A stretch of DNA of 61,279 bases from a virus. Below the pieces are notes generated by a model, which saw only the letters and a program-made list of their open reading frames with translations, was not told where the DNA came from and ran no database searches. The DNA is taken from IMG/VR virus record IMGVR_UViG_3300006925_000018, positions 1 to 61,279 of that record. The stretch is one strand, 5' to 3'. Both the position numbers and the translations under genes were made by a program. Shown one piece after another: positions 1 through 8,339 of this stretch (its first letter is position 1; the number at the start of each line of letters is the position of its first letter).

Positions 1-606
1 CAAACTGAAGATTCATATCTAGCAGTATTTGACATGCTCACACTTGAAGAGTTTAACGCAGGTGGAACAGAGCATGGTGCTATGTTTAGACGCCAACGTA
101 TACTAGACATTAGCAGTAACTTTAACAGCAGAATACAGTTAGTTGATGCAACAGTTGTAGACTTAGACACAGACGAAGGGCAGGTACAGTTCAAAGATAT
201 GAACAAACTTGCGTTAGCCGAAGGCTATGAGGGTCTAATGATAAAGCCTATCAATGATCCGTACAAGTGCAAACGTTCACATGCTTGGTTAAAGATCAAG
301 CCGTTCATTGAGGTAACACTTGAAGTAGTAGGCGTTGAAGAAGGCACAGGCAAAAACGAAGGCATGTTAGGTGCTCTTGTTGTTGCTGGTAATGACGATG
401 GCAAAGACTTTCATCTAAATGTTGGTAGTGGCTTAACTGATGACATGCGTAAAGATGTATGGGCAGTTAAAGATGCTGTAATCGGACAGTTAGTTGAGAT
501 TAGAGCTGATGCGGCAACACAAAGTCAAGACGCTGATGACATTTGGAGCCTTAGGTTCCCAAGGTTTAAGACCTTTAGAGGATTTGAACTAGGAGAAAAG
601 TTGTAA
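1..606 (+). CDS. 30: ATP-dependent DNA ligase, C-terminal part (5' end outside window)
   Basis: The frame is open from the left edge, so the adenylation lysine and the start lie upstream; about 201 residues are visible. EGLMIKP matches ligase motif IV, and KRSHAWLKIKP matches motif V with its conserved lysines. An OB-fold-like domain follows and ends in RFPRFKTFR, like motif VI. The family seals nicks in duplex DNA with ATP; in T4 the equivalent is gp30, which joins Okazaki fragments. The stop overlaps the next ATG by one base, which implies translational coupling. Confidence 0.9.
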   Translation, partial: QTEDSYLAVFDMLTLEEFNAGGTEHGAMFRRQRILDISSNFNSRIQLVDATVVDLDTDEGQVQFKDMNKLALAEGYEGLMIKPINDPYKCKRSHAWLKIKPFIEVTLEVVGVEEGTGKNEGMLGALVVAGNDDGKDFHLNVGSGLTDDMRKDVWAVKDAVIGQLVEIRADAATQSQDADDIWSLRFPRFKTFRGFELGEKL

Positions 607-908
607 TGGCTTGGCAGAAAGATTTTTTAGTTGAGGAGAAACCTCATATGGATGGTACTTGGGGAGGAACCCACAGAGTCTATGCTTTCCCTAACGGCTA
701 TGGAGCAAGTGTTATACCAGAGTATAAAGATATAACAACCAGAGACGGTAGGTTTCGTAGAACGCCTATCAAGGGTAGTTGGGAAGTAGCAGTTCTATTT
801 GAAGACGAACTTTGTTATACAACACCTCTTACTAGTGATGTTATTCGCAGACTCAATGACCCACAAGTAGATGATATCCTGATTAAAATACGCAATCTAA
901 ATAGTTAG
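606..908 (+). CDS. hypothetical protein, 100 aa
   Basis: I do not recognise this family. The protein is small, soluble-looking and mixed in charge, rich in Trp, Tyr and Gly at its start (WGGTHRVYAFPNGYGASV), with no signal peptide or membrane segment. Its ATG overlaps the ligase stop by one base and it ends 6 bases before the SHMT gene, so it is translated from the same message. The beta-rich pattern suggests a small barrel or binding domain, but nothing in the sequence assigns a function. Confidence 0.75.
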   Translation: MAWQKDFLVEEKPHMDGTWGGTHRVYAFPNGYGASVIPEYKDITTRDGRFRRTPIKGSWEVAVLFEDELCYTTPLTSDVIRRLNDPQVDDILIKIRNLNS

Positions 909-914
909 GTAAAT

Positions 915-2057
915 ATGGGTATGGACCAAAAAATACTCGATATTCTCGGCAGAGAAAAAAACAGACAAGATAATTCAATAGAACTCATAGCAAGTGAAAA
1001 CTATGCCAGTGAGGCAGTGATGGAACTAAGCGGAAGTATATTTACAAATAAGTATGCTGAAGGTTATCCAGGAAAACGTTACTATAATGGTTGCGACCAC
1101 ATGGACGAAATTGAGTCTATGGCTATAGAAGAAGTTACTAAACTGTTTGGTTGTAACTTTGCTAATGTACAACCACATTGCGGAGCAAATGCCAATACGG
1201 CAGTTTACCAAGCATTCTTAGAACCAGGTGATAAGATACTAGGCATGGACTTAGCAAGTGGTGGACATTTGAGCCACGGGTCACCACCTAACATTTCAGG
1301 TAAAATTTACCAAGCATATCATTATGGCGTAGATGCCGAAGGGTTATTAGATTACGATGCTATAATGGACCAAGCAAAAGAAGTACGACCACAGATGATT
1401 GTTGCTGGTGCTAGTGCATACCCAAGACAAATAGATTGGGCAAAGTTTAGAATTATAGCAGATGAAGTAAATGCTTTACTTCTAGTTGATATGGCACACT
1501 ACAGCGGTCTTATAGCAGGTAAATGCTACGATAGTCCTATTCAGTATGCTGATGTAGTAACAAGTACAACACACAAGACGCTACGCGGTCCTAGGGGCGG
1601 TATTATACTGTGGAACAAAGAAGAATACAGTAGACGTATTAATAGTGCAATCTTCCCAGGCACACAAGGTGGCCCATTAATGAATATGATTGCCGCTAAA
1701 GCACAATGTTTTGTTGAAGCAAATTCTTCTGCATTTGGCATGTATGCAAATGATGTATTAGTAAATGCTAGAGCATTTGCAGAACAACTTACAGCAAATG
1801 GATTTGAATGCTTGACAGGAGGCACAGATTCGCATATAATATTACTTGACTTAACAAACAGAGGAATGAGCGGTAAGTCCGCGGCAAACTTATTAGAGAT
1901 GAATGGTATAACAGTTAACAAAAATGGTATACCAAACGACCCTAGGAGTTTTACAGAAACAAGTGGTATCAGGTTAGGTACTGCGGCTGAAACAACTAAA
2001 GGCCACGACACTCAATGGTTTAGAAATTTAGCAGATGAGATTGCTGATATTATATAA
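915..2057 (+). CDS. glyA: serine hydroxymethyltransferase (SHMT)
   Basis: The family interconverts serine plus tetrahydrofolate with glycine plus 5,10-methylene-tetrahydrofolate, the one-carbon donor for thymidylate and purines. Hallmarks are IELIASENY near residue 25, YAEGYPGKRYYNGCDHMDEIE, DMAHYSGLIA, and TSTTHKTLRGPRGG, which carries the PLP-binding lysine. FPGTQGGPLMN and SGIRLGT are also present. At 380 aa it is shorter than the roughly 420 aa bacterial enzyme, mostly at the C-terminus. ATG 915 follows AGGT. ATG 921 is an alternative, because GGTAAATA (908-915) lies exactly five bases before it, the late-promoter spacing used elsewhere in this genome. Its last base is the first base of the MazG-like gene. 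No thymidylate synthase is in the window. Confidence 0.95.
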   Translation: MGMDQKILDILGREKNRQDNSIELIASENYASEAVMELSGSIFTNKYAEGYPGKRYYNGCDHMDEIESMAIEEVTKLFGCNFANVQPHCGANANTAVYQAFLEPGDKILGMDLASGGHLSHGSPPNISGKIYQAYHYGVDAEGLLDYDAIMDQAKEVRPQMIVAGASAYPRQIDWAKFRIIADEVNALLLVDMAHYSGLIAGKCYDSPIQYADVVTSTTHKTLRGPRGGIILWNKEEYSRRINSAIFPGTQGGPLMNMIAAKAQCFVEANSSAFGMYANDVLVNARAFAEQLTANGFECLTGGTDSHIILLDLTNRGMSGKSAANLLEMNGITVNKNGIPNDPRSFTETSGIRLGTAAETTKGHDTQWFRNLADEIADII

Positions 2058-2308
2058 TGAAAAAGAAAGAAGAAATGTTAGTAATCACAATGGAAGAATG
2101 TGGTGAACTAATACAAGCATGTAGCAAGATGATACGTTTTGATGAGCCATGCGACACAAAGCAGTTACAAGAAGAAATAGGTGACGTTATGTGTATGATA
2201 GAAATACTTAAAGATGGCGGGCTCGTAACAGATGAACAAATACAAAAACGTGTAGCAGTTAAAAAAGAAAAACTAATGAAGTGGAGTTTATTGTTTAGTG
2301 AAGATTGA
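2057..2308 (+). CDS. mazG: MazG-like nucleotide pyrophosphohydrolase
   Basis: At 83 aa this is a minimal MazG-type all-alpha NTP pyrophosphatase. The metal-binding pattern is visible: MEECGELIQACSK (the ExxE helix) followed by EEIGDVMCMIE (the ExxxD-type helix). The family hydrolyses non-canonical or surplus NTPs to NMP and pyrophosphate. In marine phages it is common and has been proposed to act on nucleotide pools or (p)ppGpp. The start overlaps the SHMT stop by one base and the end overlaps the next gene by 11 bases. The fold call is good; the substrate is unknown. Confidence 0.88.
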   Translation: MKKKEEMLVITMEECGELIQACSKMIRFDEPCDTKQLQEEIGDVMCMIEILKDGGLVTDEQIQKRVAVKKEKLMKWSLLFSED

Positions 2309-2867
2309 TTTTGATGTAGATATCGATATGGCTAATAGAGATGATCTATTGCGTCTCATTAATCATACACCTGCAAGTATTTGTAAAGATGGCAATTACA
2401 ATAAGCACAACACAGGTGTATATTTACAAAACATTCCTTTCTTTCCAGTAGAAGGTTTTAGTACAATAGATCACAAACAAGCAGAAGAGGACGGATGGTT
2501 TAAATTAGACGTACTCAATAACAGCATATATAAAGATGTTAAAGATGAAGCACACTTAGATAGACTGTTAGCAACAGAGCCTATGTGGGAATTGTTTGAA
2601 CACGAAGAAGTTGTAGAAAAATTATTCCACATTAATAATCATTATGATATTGTTAAACAGCATTTGCCTACAAGTGTTGAACAACTAGCAATGATTCTTG
2701 CACTGATAAGACCGGGTAAAAGATACTTGGTTGGTAAAAGTTGGGAAGAAATAGAAGCAAGTGTTTGGACTAAAACACAAAATGATACTTATTTCTTTAA
2801 AAAGTCTCACTCATATTCTTATGCTGTGGCAATTATTGTGCAACTTAATTTGTTGTGTGAAGGTTAG
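2298..2867 (+). CDS. DnaE-like mini-protein resembling the DNA polymerase III alpha core, without catalytic palm
   Basis: This 189 aa protein starts at a GTG overlapping the MazG-like gene. Three stretches line up, in order, with bacterial DnaE: GWFKLDVLNNSIYKDV (compare KFDFLGLxTL), LPTSVEQLAMILALIRPGKR (compare the FEDLIALxALxRPGP element), and FFKKSHSYSYAVAIIVQLNLL (compare GFNKSHSxAYAxxxYQTxxLK). The PHP domain, the palm aspartates and the tau- and clamp-binding parts are missing. It cannot be a full polymerase; it could be a derived structural or decoy version. The match was made by eye. Homology is likely and the function is unknown. It lies in a replication and nucleotide gene cluster. 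Confidence 0.6.
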   Translation: MKIDFDVDIDMANRDDLLRLINHTPASICKDGNYNKHNTGVYLQNIPFFPVEGFSTIDHKQAEEDGWFKLDVLNNSIYKDVKDEAHLDRLLATEPMWELFEHEEVVEKLFHINNHYDIVKQHLPTSVEQLAMILALIRPGKRYLVGKSWEEIEASVWTKTQNDTYFFKKSHSYSYAVAIIVQLNLLCEG

Positions 2868-3230
2868 TTAGTCTGTCTTTCTAACTAGTTGAATAGAACG
2901 TCTCTTAACTCTTTTCTTAATTAAATTCTGTAGACTAGTAACAGGTCCGAACAAAATTTCTACGTCTTTCATTGCAAAAGTTTTTAAGAAAGGATAAAAC
3001 GGTTTCATCTCATGATGTAAAAACACATCGATAGGTAGCATACGATTAGATTCCCACCACCAAATATTGCCAAGTTCTAAAAACTCACGTTTTAAATCTT
3101 TACTTCCGATCATATCGGCATCATAAAATGTAAGTATCTGGTTATCAGTGTTTACCACTATTCCAACATACTCGTTGCCAGCATATTTAATGCCTGTTAA
3201 AAATTCGATTTCGGTAGTTATTTCTGTCAT
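2868..3230 (-). CDS. hypothetical protein, 120 aa, minus strand
   Basis: A soluble protein with a beta-rich first half and a basic C-terminus (KKRVKRRS). I do not recognise a family. It abuts the convergent DnaE-like gene and is divergent from the baseplate-like gene at 3272. On the minus strand GGTAAATA (3238-3245) lies seven bases before its ATG, one base different from the late consensus. It may therefore be a late gene paired with the divergent late promoter at 3259. Its conserved look (WWWESNRMLPIDVFL) argues that it is real rather than a shadow. Confidence 0.65.
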   Translation of the reverse strand: MTEITTEIEFLTGIKYAGNEYVGIVVNTDNQILTFYDADMIGSKDLKREFLELGNIWWWESNRMLPIDVFLHHEMKPFYPFLKTFAMKDVEILFGPVTSLQNLIKKRVKRRSIQLVRKTD

Positions 3231-3258
3231 GCAACTGTATTTACCAAATACAAAAACA

Positions 3259-3266
3259 GATAAATA
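3259..3266 (+). promoter_or_regulatory. T4-type late promoter, leaderless arrangement
   Basis: GATAAATA is followed by five bases and then ATG 3272. With T4 late-promoter geometry the transcript would start at about the A of the ATG. Confidence 0.75.
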
Positions 3267-3271
3267 CAGTT

Positions 3272-4090
3272 ATGAGCAACTTTACAGCAAAATTGTATTC
3301 TTTTGACACTATAGTGGATTTAGTGGCAACAGATACACAAATTATTTTGGATAACAGACCTATGAACAATAGAAAATTAAAAGTCCATAAGGGTGTTAAC
3401 AACGAATTACTTTTTAGCATCACAAATAAGGACAGAAAAAAAACAAACGTTTTTGCAGACAACTTGTATGCATATATCGTCGCACCAACAAACAAAGGAA
3501 GGCTAGTCACTAAGCAATTAGTACATACGTCAGATGTTGGTGTTGTAAAACTAGTATTAACAGACGGTGATCTACAGAATGTTAAGAAAGGGTTATATCA
3601 TATGCACATTGTTAAGAATGATCAAAACGACCAAACCTACCTACCTTTGTACAGTGATCAACAAGGCAATGCTAGAATTGAAATAGAAGTAACAGACCAA
3701 GTAGTTCAAGATCCAGTTGCAACGCAAGAAGACCTTACATTCTTACAAACTGCAGATACTGATACTGGTGCTGATGCAAATGTTTATGTTTCTAATGCTA
3801 TGTATGGTAACCTAGAAAAGAATTTTCAAAATTGTCAGCATACTGTAGCAGTATATCCTGCGTCTGCATACACAGGACAAGTAACAGTCCAGGCAAGCCT
3901 AATTGCAGGTGTACCAAATTCGGATGATACAAGCAACGATTGGTTTGATGTAAAACATATTGATATGACTGCAAACACAAAAATTAGAACTGAAACTTTT
4001 ACTGTCAGTGCTAATTGGATTAGAGTAGTTAGTAAGCCAACTGTGAGTGATACAACTGCTAATTTAACTAAAGTTTTATTAAGAAACTAG
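3272..4090 (+). CDS. virion structural protein, probable baseplate or fibre-associated
   Basis: A 272 aa protein with an N-terminal beta domain (LKVHKGVNNELLFSITNKDRK) resembling the upper-baseplate (BppU-like) domains that cap fibres. A second beta-rich domain occupies about residues 170-272, with many Thr, Ser and Asn and almost no Cys. No signal peptide or membrane segment is present. It is transcribed from a perfect late promoter whose box sits five bases from the ATG, fitting a structural role. The exact position in the particle cannot be read from the sequence. Confidence 0.6.
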   Translation: MSNFTAKLYSFDTIVDLVATDTQIILDNRPMNNRKLKVHKGVNNELLFSITNKDRKKTNVFADNLYAYIVAPTNKGRLVTKQLVHTSDVGVVKLVLTDGDLQNVKKGLYHMHIVKNDQNDQTYLPLYSDQQGNARIEIEVTDQVVQDPVATQEDLTFLQTADTDTGADANVYVSNAMYGNLEKNFQNCQHTVAVYPASAYTGQVTVQASLIAGVPNSDDTSNDWFDVKHIDMTANTKIRTETFTVSANWIRVVSKPTVSDTTANLTKVLLRN

Positions 4091-4118
4091 TTGACATTTA
4101 CATTAACTATGCTATAAT
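4091..4118 (+). promoter_or_regulatory. sigma-70-type promoter of the primase gene
   Basis: TTGACA (4091-4096), 16 bp, TATAAT (4113-4118). The primase ATG at 4124 lies only five bases past the -10 box, so the message should be leaderless or nearly so. Confidence 0.8.
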
Positions 4119-4123
4119 AACGC

Positions 4124-5098
4124 ATGGTCGAACACATTGTAGAATCTGTACATAGGTTATTATTAGATAACTTACCCGTTAGAACGAATACTACTCCAAG
4201 TGGTTGGAGGACGTTTGATTGTCCTATGTGTTCTGATACAAGAAAACGTGCAGGTATTATTACTGGCGGTCCTAAAATAAGTTATCATTGTTTCAATTGT
4301 AGTTATACTACAGGCTGGAGCCCTACTCCTCACTTAGGAAGAAAGTACAGAGAACTAGCAGACAGGTTAGGTGCAGATTCTAAGACAATACATGACGTAC
4401 AGATATCGCTTATGCAGAATAGCGAACTTTTACAAGACACTGACACAAACGATTATGTCTATAACTTCAAAGCATTTGAAACAATTGAACTTCCAGAAAA
4501 CACAGAAATGGTCGAATCATTACCTGACGGCAATCCGTTGAAAGAGTATGCCAGAGACAGAGGCATACTAGGTATGTATCCGCTACTGCATATAAATGAC
4601 TTACCAAACAGAAAGAGAATAGTTGTTCCGTTTACATATAACAGCGAACTAATAGGTTGGACAGCAAGACATATTGCACCACCAGATAAAGAGACACCTA
4701 AGTACTTACATAATATGCCAAGTGGATATGTGTTTAACATTGATGCATTTGCAAACAACGATAGAGAGATTGTTATTGTTACTGAAGGAGTGTTTGATGC
4801 TATTATGATTGATGGCATTGCTGTACAAGGCAATCATGTAACACCAGAACAAGCACACTTAATTGACAAGTTAGGAAAACGTGTTATAGTATGTCCTGAT
4901 AAAGATGAAGCAGGTATTGAGTTAGTAGAACAGGCAGTTGTTTTAGGTTGGGAAGTAAGTTTTCCAGACTGGCACACAGACTGTAAAGATGCCGCAGATG
5001 CTGTACTTAGGTATGGTAGACTTGCAACAATAAACAGCATTATAAAAAATGCAACAAGTAACAAGATCAAGATTCAAGTAAAATCTAAGATGTTTTAA
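4124..5098 (+). CDS. 61: DNA primase, T4 gp61 type
   Basis: Makes RNA primers for lagging-strand synthesis with the gp41 helicase encoded just downstream. An N-terminal zinc finger uses C33-x2-C36 and C56-x2-C59. A TOPRIM domain follows at about residues 200-265, with VTEGVFDAI (the conserved Glu) and VICPDKDEAG (the DxD). The length of 324 aa is close to the T4 protein (342 aa). A sigma-70-type promoter ends five bases before the start codon and no Shine-Dalgarno sequence can fit in the transcript, so initiation is probably leaderless. Confidence 0.9.
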   Translation: MVEHIVESVHRLLLDNLPVRTNTTPSGWRTFDCPMCSDTRKRAGIITGGPKISYHCFNCSYTTGWSPTPHLGRKYRELADRLGADSKTIHDVQISLMQNSELLQDTDTNDYVYNFKAFETIELPENTEMVESLPDGNPLKEYARDRGILGMYPLLHINDLPNRKRIVVPFTYNSELIGWTARHIAPPDKETPKYLHNMPSGYVFNIDAFANNDREIVIVTEGVFDAIMIDGIAVQGNHVTPEQAHLIDKLGKRVIVCPDKDEAGIELVEQAVVLGWEVSFPDWHTDCKDAADAVLRYGRLATINSIIKNATSNKIKIQVKSKMF

Positions 5099-5127
5099 CT
5101 AAGTAACTTAAAAGGAAAGTAATAAAT

Positions 5128-5835
5128 ATGGCACAAAATTTATATGTTGATGGTACAGAGATGACACGAGGAGAGTTTTCTTGGGCAAATGTAGTAGCAA
5201 CAAGTTTTGATGGTTTCCACAATATGGCTGAGCCATATAATAGTTCCGAAAGAATATTACAATCCTTTTTTAATTTTATCAATGAAATAGGTGCTTTTGA
5301 TGAAGAAGAATTTGTGAGAGATGTTAGAAACAATGTATTCATTATAGAATTTCCTAATCCTTATAATCAAACACTTTGGATTCCAGAGTACGGCACACAT
5401 GTAAATGTATGCGGTGATACTGGTAATCAATGGATAGCAGATGAGGAACTAAGGGCAAATCCTACAGAACATTTTTTAGAACTAGTAAAACGTCAACATT
5501 TAAAATTAAATGCATGGACAGATTTACGTGGAGATACTGAAGTATATAACGATCAAGCAAAAGCAATTAACACAATAGCATTGTTTACTAGAGCATATCA
5601 TTGTGTTGCTAGAATAATTGTTAGAGAAACATCACACTTGCCAGATGGTGATGTGTTAAGAAGTGTGTATCACCCATATATGACAACAAAGACACATTGG
5701 TATTTGAATATGCCGTCTAGTGTGTTATCTGAACATCATATGAGTGGAACATCGCCTACAGAAGAAGGACAAAAAGTATTTGGTAGGAATGTTGCTAAAC
5801 GTTTAACCAGAGAAAACATTGTGGCTAAAAAATGA
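5128..5835 (+). CDS. hypothetical protein, 235 aa, between primase and helicase
   Basis: I do not recognise this family. The protein is soluble and rich in aromatic and acidic residues, with no obvious nucleotide-binding motif. It has a good Shine-Dalgarno sequence (AAAGGAAAG, 5111-5119) and overlaps the helicase start by four bases, so it is co-translated with replication genes. In T4 the primase and helicase genes are adjacent; here this gene sits between them. Repeated HWYL and FPNPYNQTLWIPEYG patches look like a beta-rich globular protein; a virion role is equally possible. AATAAATA also occurs at 5121-5128 but overlaps the start codon. Confidence 0.7.
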   Translation: MAQNLYVDGTEMTRGEFSWANVVATSFDGFHNMAEPYNSSERILQSFFNFINEIGAFDEEEFVRDVRNNVFIIEFPNPYNQTLWIPEYGTHVNVCGDTGNQWIADEELRANPTEHFLELVKRQHLKLNAWTDLRGDTEVYNDQAKAINTIALFTRAYHCVARIIVRETSHLPDGDVLRSVYHPYMTTKTHWYLNMPSSVLSEHHMSGTSPTEEGQKVFGRNVAKRLTRENIVAKK

Positions 5836-7211
5836 GTGAAATAAAAGAATACAACGAAGATATACAAAGACTGTTTATACAGTTTTTAATCAGTGATCAT
5901 GATCTATTTGCAAGATGTCAAAACATTGTAAATGCAGATGCATTCAGTAGAAAGTTTAGACCTACTGTTGATTTGCTGATATCTCATAGCAAAGATTATA
6001 ATTCTATGCCTAACCTTGAGCAAATAAATGCAGTAGGTGGTATAGGATTTGAAGAAATACAAAACATAACACCAGAGCATCAAACTTGGTTTATGGATGA
6101 GTTTGAAACTTTTTGCAGACACAAAGCAATGGAAACTGCAATCATTGAAAGCACGGACTTATTAGAGAAACAGGACTATGGAACTGTTGAACAAAAAATT
6201 AGAGGTGCAATGGAAGTAAGTCTTGTTAAAGACTTAGGACTAGACTACTTTGAAAATCCAAAAGAAAGATTAGAATGGATCAAGAAACAAAGTGGTGCAG
6301 TTAGCACAGGTTGGAAAGGAATAGATCAAAAGTTATATGGCGGACTAAACAGAGGAGAGATAACAATCTTTGCTGGTGGTTCAGGTGCTGGTAAGAGTTT
6401 GTTCTTACAAAACTTTGGTGTAAACTGGAGTTTAGCAGGACTTAATGTTGTATATGTTAGTTTAGAACTTAGTGAACAGTTAATTAGTATGCGTTTAGAT
6501 GGCATGGTTAGTGAATATGCCGCTAAAGATATTATGAAAAATATTGACGACGTAGATTTAAAAGTGCGTATGAAAGGCAAAAAAGCAGGTAAGTTTAGAG
6601 TTAAGTATATGAGTAGTGGTATTACTACTAACGATCTTAGAGCATTTTTGCGAGAGTATGAGATACAATCGGGTGTTAAAGTAGACTGTTTATTGGTTGA
6701 CTACTTAGACTTAATGATGCCTATAAGCGGAAAGATTAGTGCAGAAAACACATTTATTAAAGATAAATTTGTATCTGAGGAGTTGCGTAACTTAGCACAA
6801 GAACGAGAGTTGCTAATGGTTACAGCATCGCAGTTAAACAGAAGTGCTGTAGAAGAAATAGAATTTGACCATCACCATATTGCAGGTGGTATCAGTAAAA
6901 TACAAACAGCAGATAATGTTGTGGGTATATTTACAAGTAATGCTATGCGAGAACGTGGCAGATATCAAATACAGTTTATGAAAACACGTTCTAGTAGTGG
7001 TGTTGGTAGTAAAGTAGACTTAAAATTTAATCCAGACACATTGCGTATCGAGGATTTAGACGAAGGCGACGAAGATACACTCACAATGACTACTAATACT
7101 TTAGTAGATCAACTCAAACGGACCAGCACAATTAACTCTGATGACTCGTCTGCACAGGATGTTGTAGAAGCAGGCCTACAGTTAAGAGACTTTCTGAAAA
7201 GTAAAAAGTGA
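5832..7211 (+). CDS. 41: replicative DNA helicase, T4 gp41 / DnaB type
   Basis: A hexameric 5'-3' helicase that unwinds the fork and activates the primase. Walker A is GGSGAGKS (residues 182-189), Walker B lies in DCLLVDYLDLMMP (about 285-297), and the RecA-fold glutamate and Q motifs (VSLELSEQ, VTASQLNRSA) are present. The C-terminal KTRSSSGVGSKVDLKFN matches the arginine-finger region of DnaB-family helicases. At 459 aa it is normal for gp41 (475 aa in T4). It starts inside the previous gene (four-base overlap). Confidence 0.95.
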   Translation: MSEIKEYNEDIQRLFIQFLISDHDLFARCQNIVNADAFSRKFRPTVDLLISHSKDYNSMPNLEQINAVGGIGFEEIQNITPEHQTWFMDEFETFCRHKAMETAIIESTDLLEKQDYGTVEQKIRGAMEVSLVKDLGLDYFENPKERLEWIKKQSGAVSTGWKGIDQKLYGGLNRGEITIFAGGSGAGKSLFLQNFGVNWSLAGLNVVYVSLELSEQLISMRLDGMVSEYAAKDIMKNIDDVDLKVRMKGKKAGKFRVKYMSSGITTNDLRAFLREYEIQSGVKVDCLLVDYLDLMMPISGKISAENTFIKDKFVSEELRNLAQERELLMVTASQLNRSAVEEIEFDHHHIAGGISKIQTADNVVGIFTSNAMRERGRYQIQFMKTRSSSGVGSKVDLKFNPDTLRIEDLDEGDEDTLTMTTNTLVDQLKRTSTINSDDSSAQDVVEAGLQLRDFLKSKK

Positions 7212-7217
7212 TAAATA
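7210..7217 (+). promoter_or_regulatory. T4-type late promoter with a normal leader
   Basis: GATAAATA lies just after the helicase stop and 27 bases before ATG 7245. A Shine-Dalgarno sequence (AAAGGAA) is within the leader, so this is a conventional late promoter. It heads the internal-protein gene block. Confidence 0.7.
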
Positions 7218-7244
7218 CTCATAGTAATATCACAAAGGAATGAC

Positions 7245-7532
7245 ATGCGTAAAACAAGAAGCATTTTAGAAGAATTAAATTCTATATCTGTTGACAGGTC
7301 AAAAGACTATGTTGTAGAGAATCGTGGCGAGCATGTTATTAATAGTGCAATTAACCTTATAGAGCAAATTGAAACCAATTATGATGACAAGATTGCTAAG
7401 GATTTAACTAATAGACTTATTAATAGTATTCGTAGTAAGGATACTAAAAAGTTTTCCCGTGGTATTAAAAAAGTTATAAAAGAATCTCAAGGGAAACATA
7501 ATGAAAATTTCGGAAGTAGTTCAACAGAATAA
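7245..7532 (+). CDS. small hypothetical protein, 95 aa, first gene of the internal-protein block
   Basis: An all-helical-looking, charged protein (net basic) with no membrane segment. It begins MRKTRSILEELNSIS, which contains LEE-like hydrophobic-x-E sites resembling the targeting peptides of the following genes. It overlaps the next gene by 32 bases. The late promoter at 7210 and a clear AAAGGAATGAC ribosome site support expression. Function unknown; a small capsid or core component is a reasonable guess. Confidence 0.65.
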   Translation: MRKTRSILEELNSISVDRSKDYVVENRGEHVINSAINLIEQIETNYDDKIAKDLTNRLINSIRSKDTKKFSRGIKKVIKESQGKHNENFGSSSTE

Positions 7533-8334
7533 GATTGTTGCTGAAGCAGAGCCTAGAGAGCCAGGTTGGCTCGAAAGAGCAGGTGATGTATACCGAACCA
7601 TTGCAGGCGGTCAGTTCTTTGACAAAGTAAAAGCCACCCTTGGTGCAAACTTTGGTAATGAAAAAGCCAGATTAGAATACAACAACATAGTAATGAGCGG
7701 CGCATTAGTGCAAAGTTTTCTAGCAATTACTTCTGCAGGTGGTAATAAAAATCCAAATTCAGAAGACCTAGCACAGTTTTTAATTGATGCAGATATCAAT
7801 CCAGATGCTATACAGATGGCATTTCAAAAAGTTACTCCAGGCAAAGCACCAGACCCTGAACCTGAATCTTCTGCTAATTCAATGGACCCTAATATAGACT
7901 ACGATAAACCTGCATATCAAAGAAAAGCAGAAAAAGACAAAGAACAAGGGCAACAACCCGCTCCAGAGAGACCTAAGCAAAATCCTAGTTTTGACGGAGG
8001 AATTTTAGATGCAAACGGCAGGCTAATGCAACCTGAATCTGTAATTTACGAAGAAAACAAAGTTTTAAATAAAAAAGAAATATTAGGAATTGTTAAACAA
8101 GCAGTAACTAATGCTAGTGCTAAAGGAAGATTTAATAGCATAAGTATTCCTGCAAGTGCTAGAAATCCAGAACTTACAGCGAAACAGTTAGTACAGGCAG
8201 TCGCTAATGGCCAAAAACAAGATGCTACAGGTACTACAGGCCCAGGCGATGCTGAAGTTTATCAAGCAGTAAAAAATATAAAATCTATGAGTCCAGAACA
8301 AAGGGCTCAATTAACAAAAGAACTACAGGCTTAA
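7501..8334 (+). CDS. putative internal virion protein with capsid-targeting-like N-terminus
   Basis: A 277 aa protein. Residues 1-16 (MKISEVVQQNKIVAEA) fit the pattern M-K-hydrophobic-x-E followed by VAE|A, similar to the T4 internal-protein targeting peptide and its gp21 cut site. A helical domain (about 20-115), a Pro-, Glu- and Gln-rich linker (about 118-165) and a C-terminal helical domain follow. No enzymatic motif was seen. A second possible cleavage-like stretch is SVIYEENKVL, near residue 180. It lies first in a run of seven overlapping or closely spaced genes with similar N-termini. Confidence 0.6.
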   Translation: MKISEVVQQNKIVAEAEPREPGWLERAGDVYRTIAGGQFFDKVKATLGANFGNEKARLEYNNIVMSGALVQSFLAITSAGGNKNPNSEDLAQFLIDADINPDAIQMAFQKVTPGKAPDPEPESSANSMDPNIDYDKPAYQRKAEKDKEQGQQPAPERPKQNPSFDGGILDANGRLMQPESVIYEENKVLNKKEILGIVKQAVTNASAKGRFNSISIPASARNPELTAKQLVQAVANGQKQDATGTTGPGDAEVYQAVKNIKSMSPEQRAQLTKELQA

Positions 8335-8339
8335 ACACT

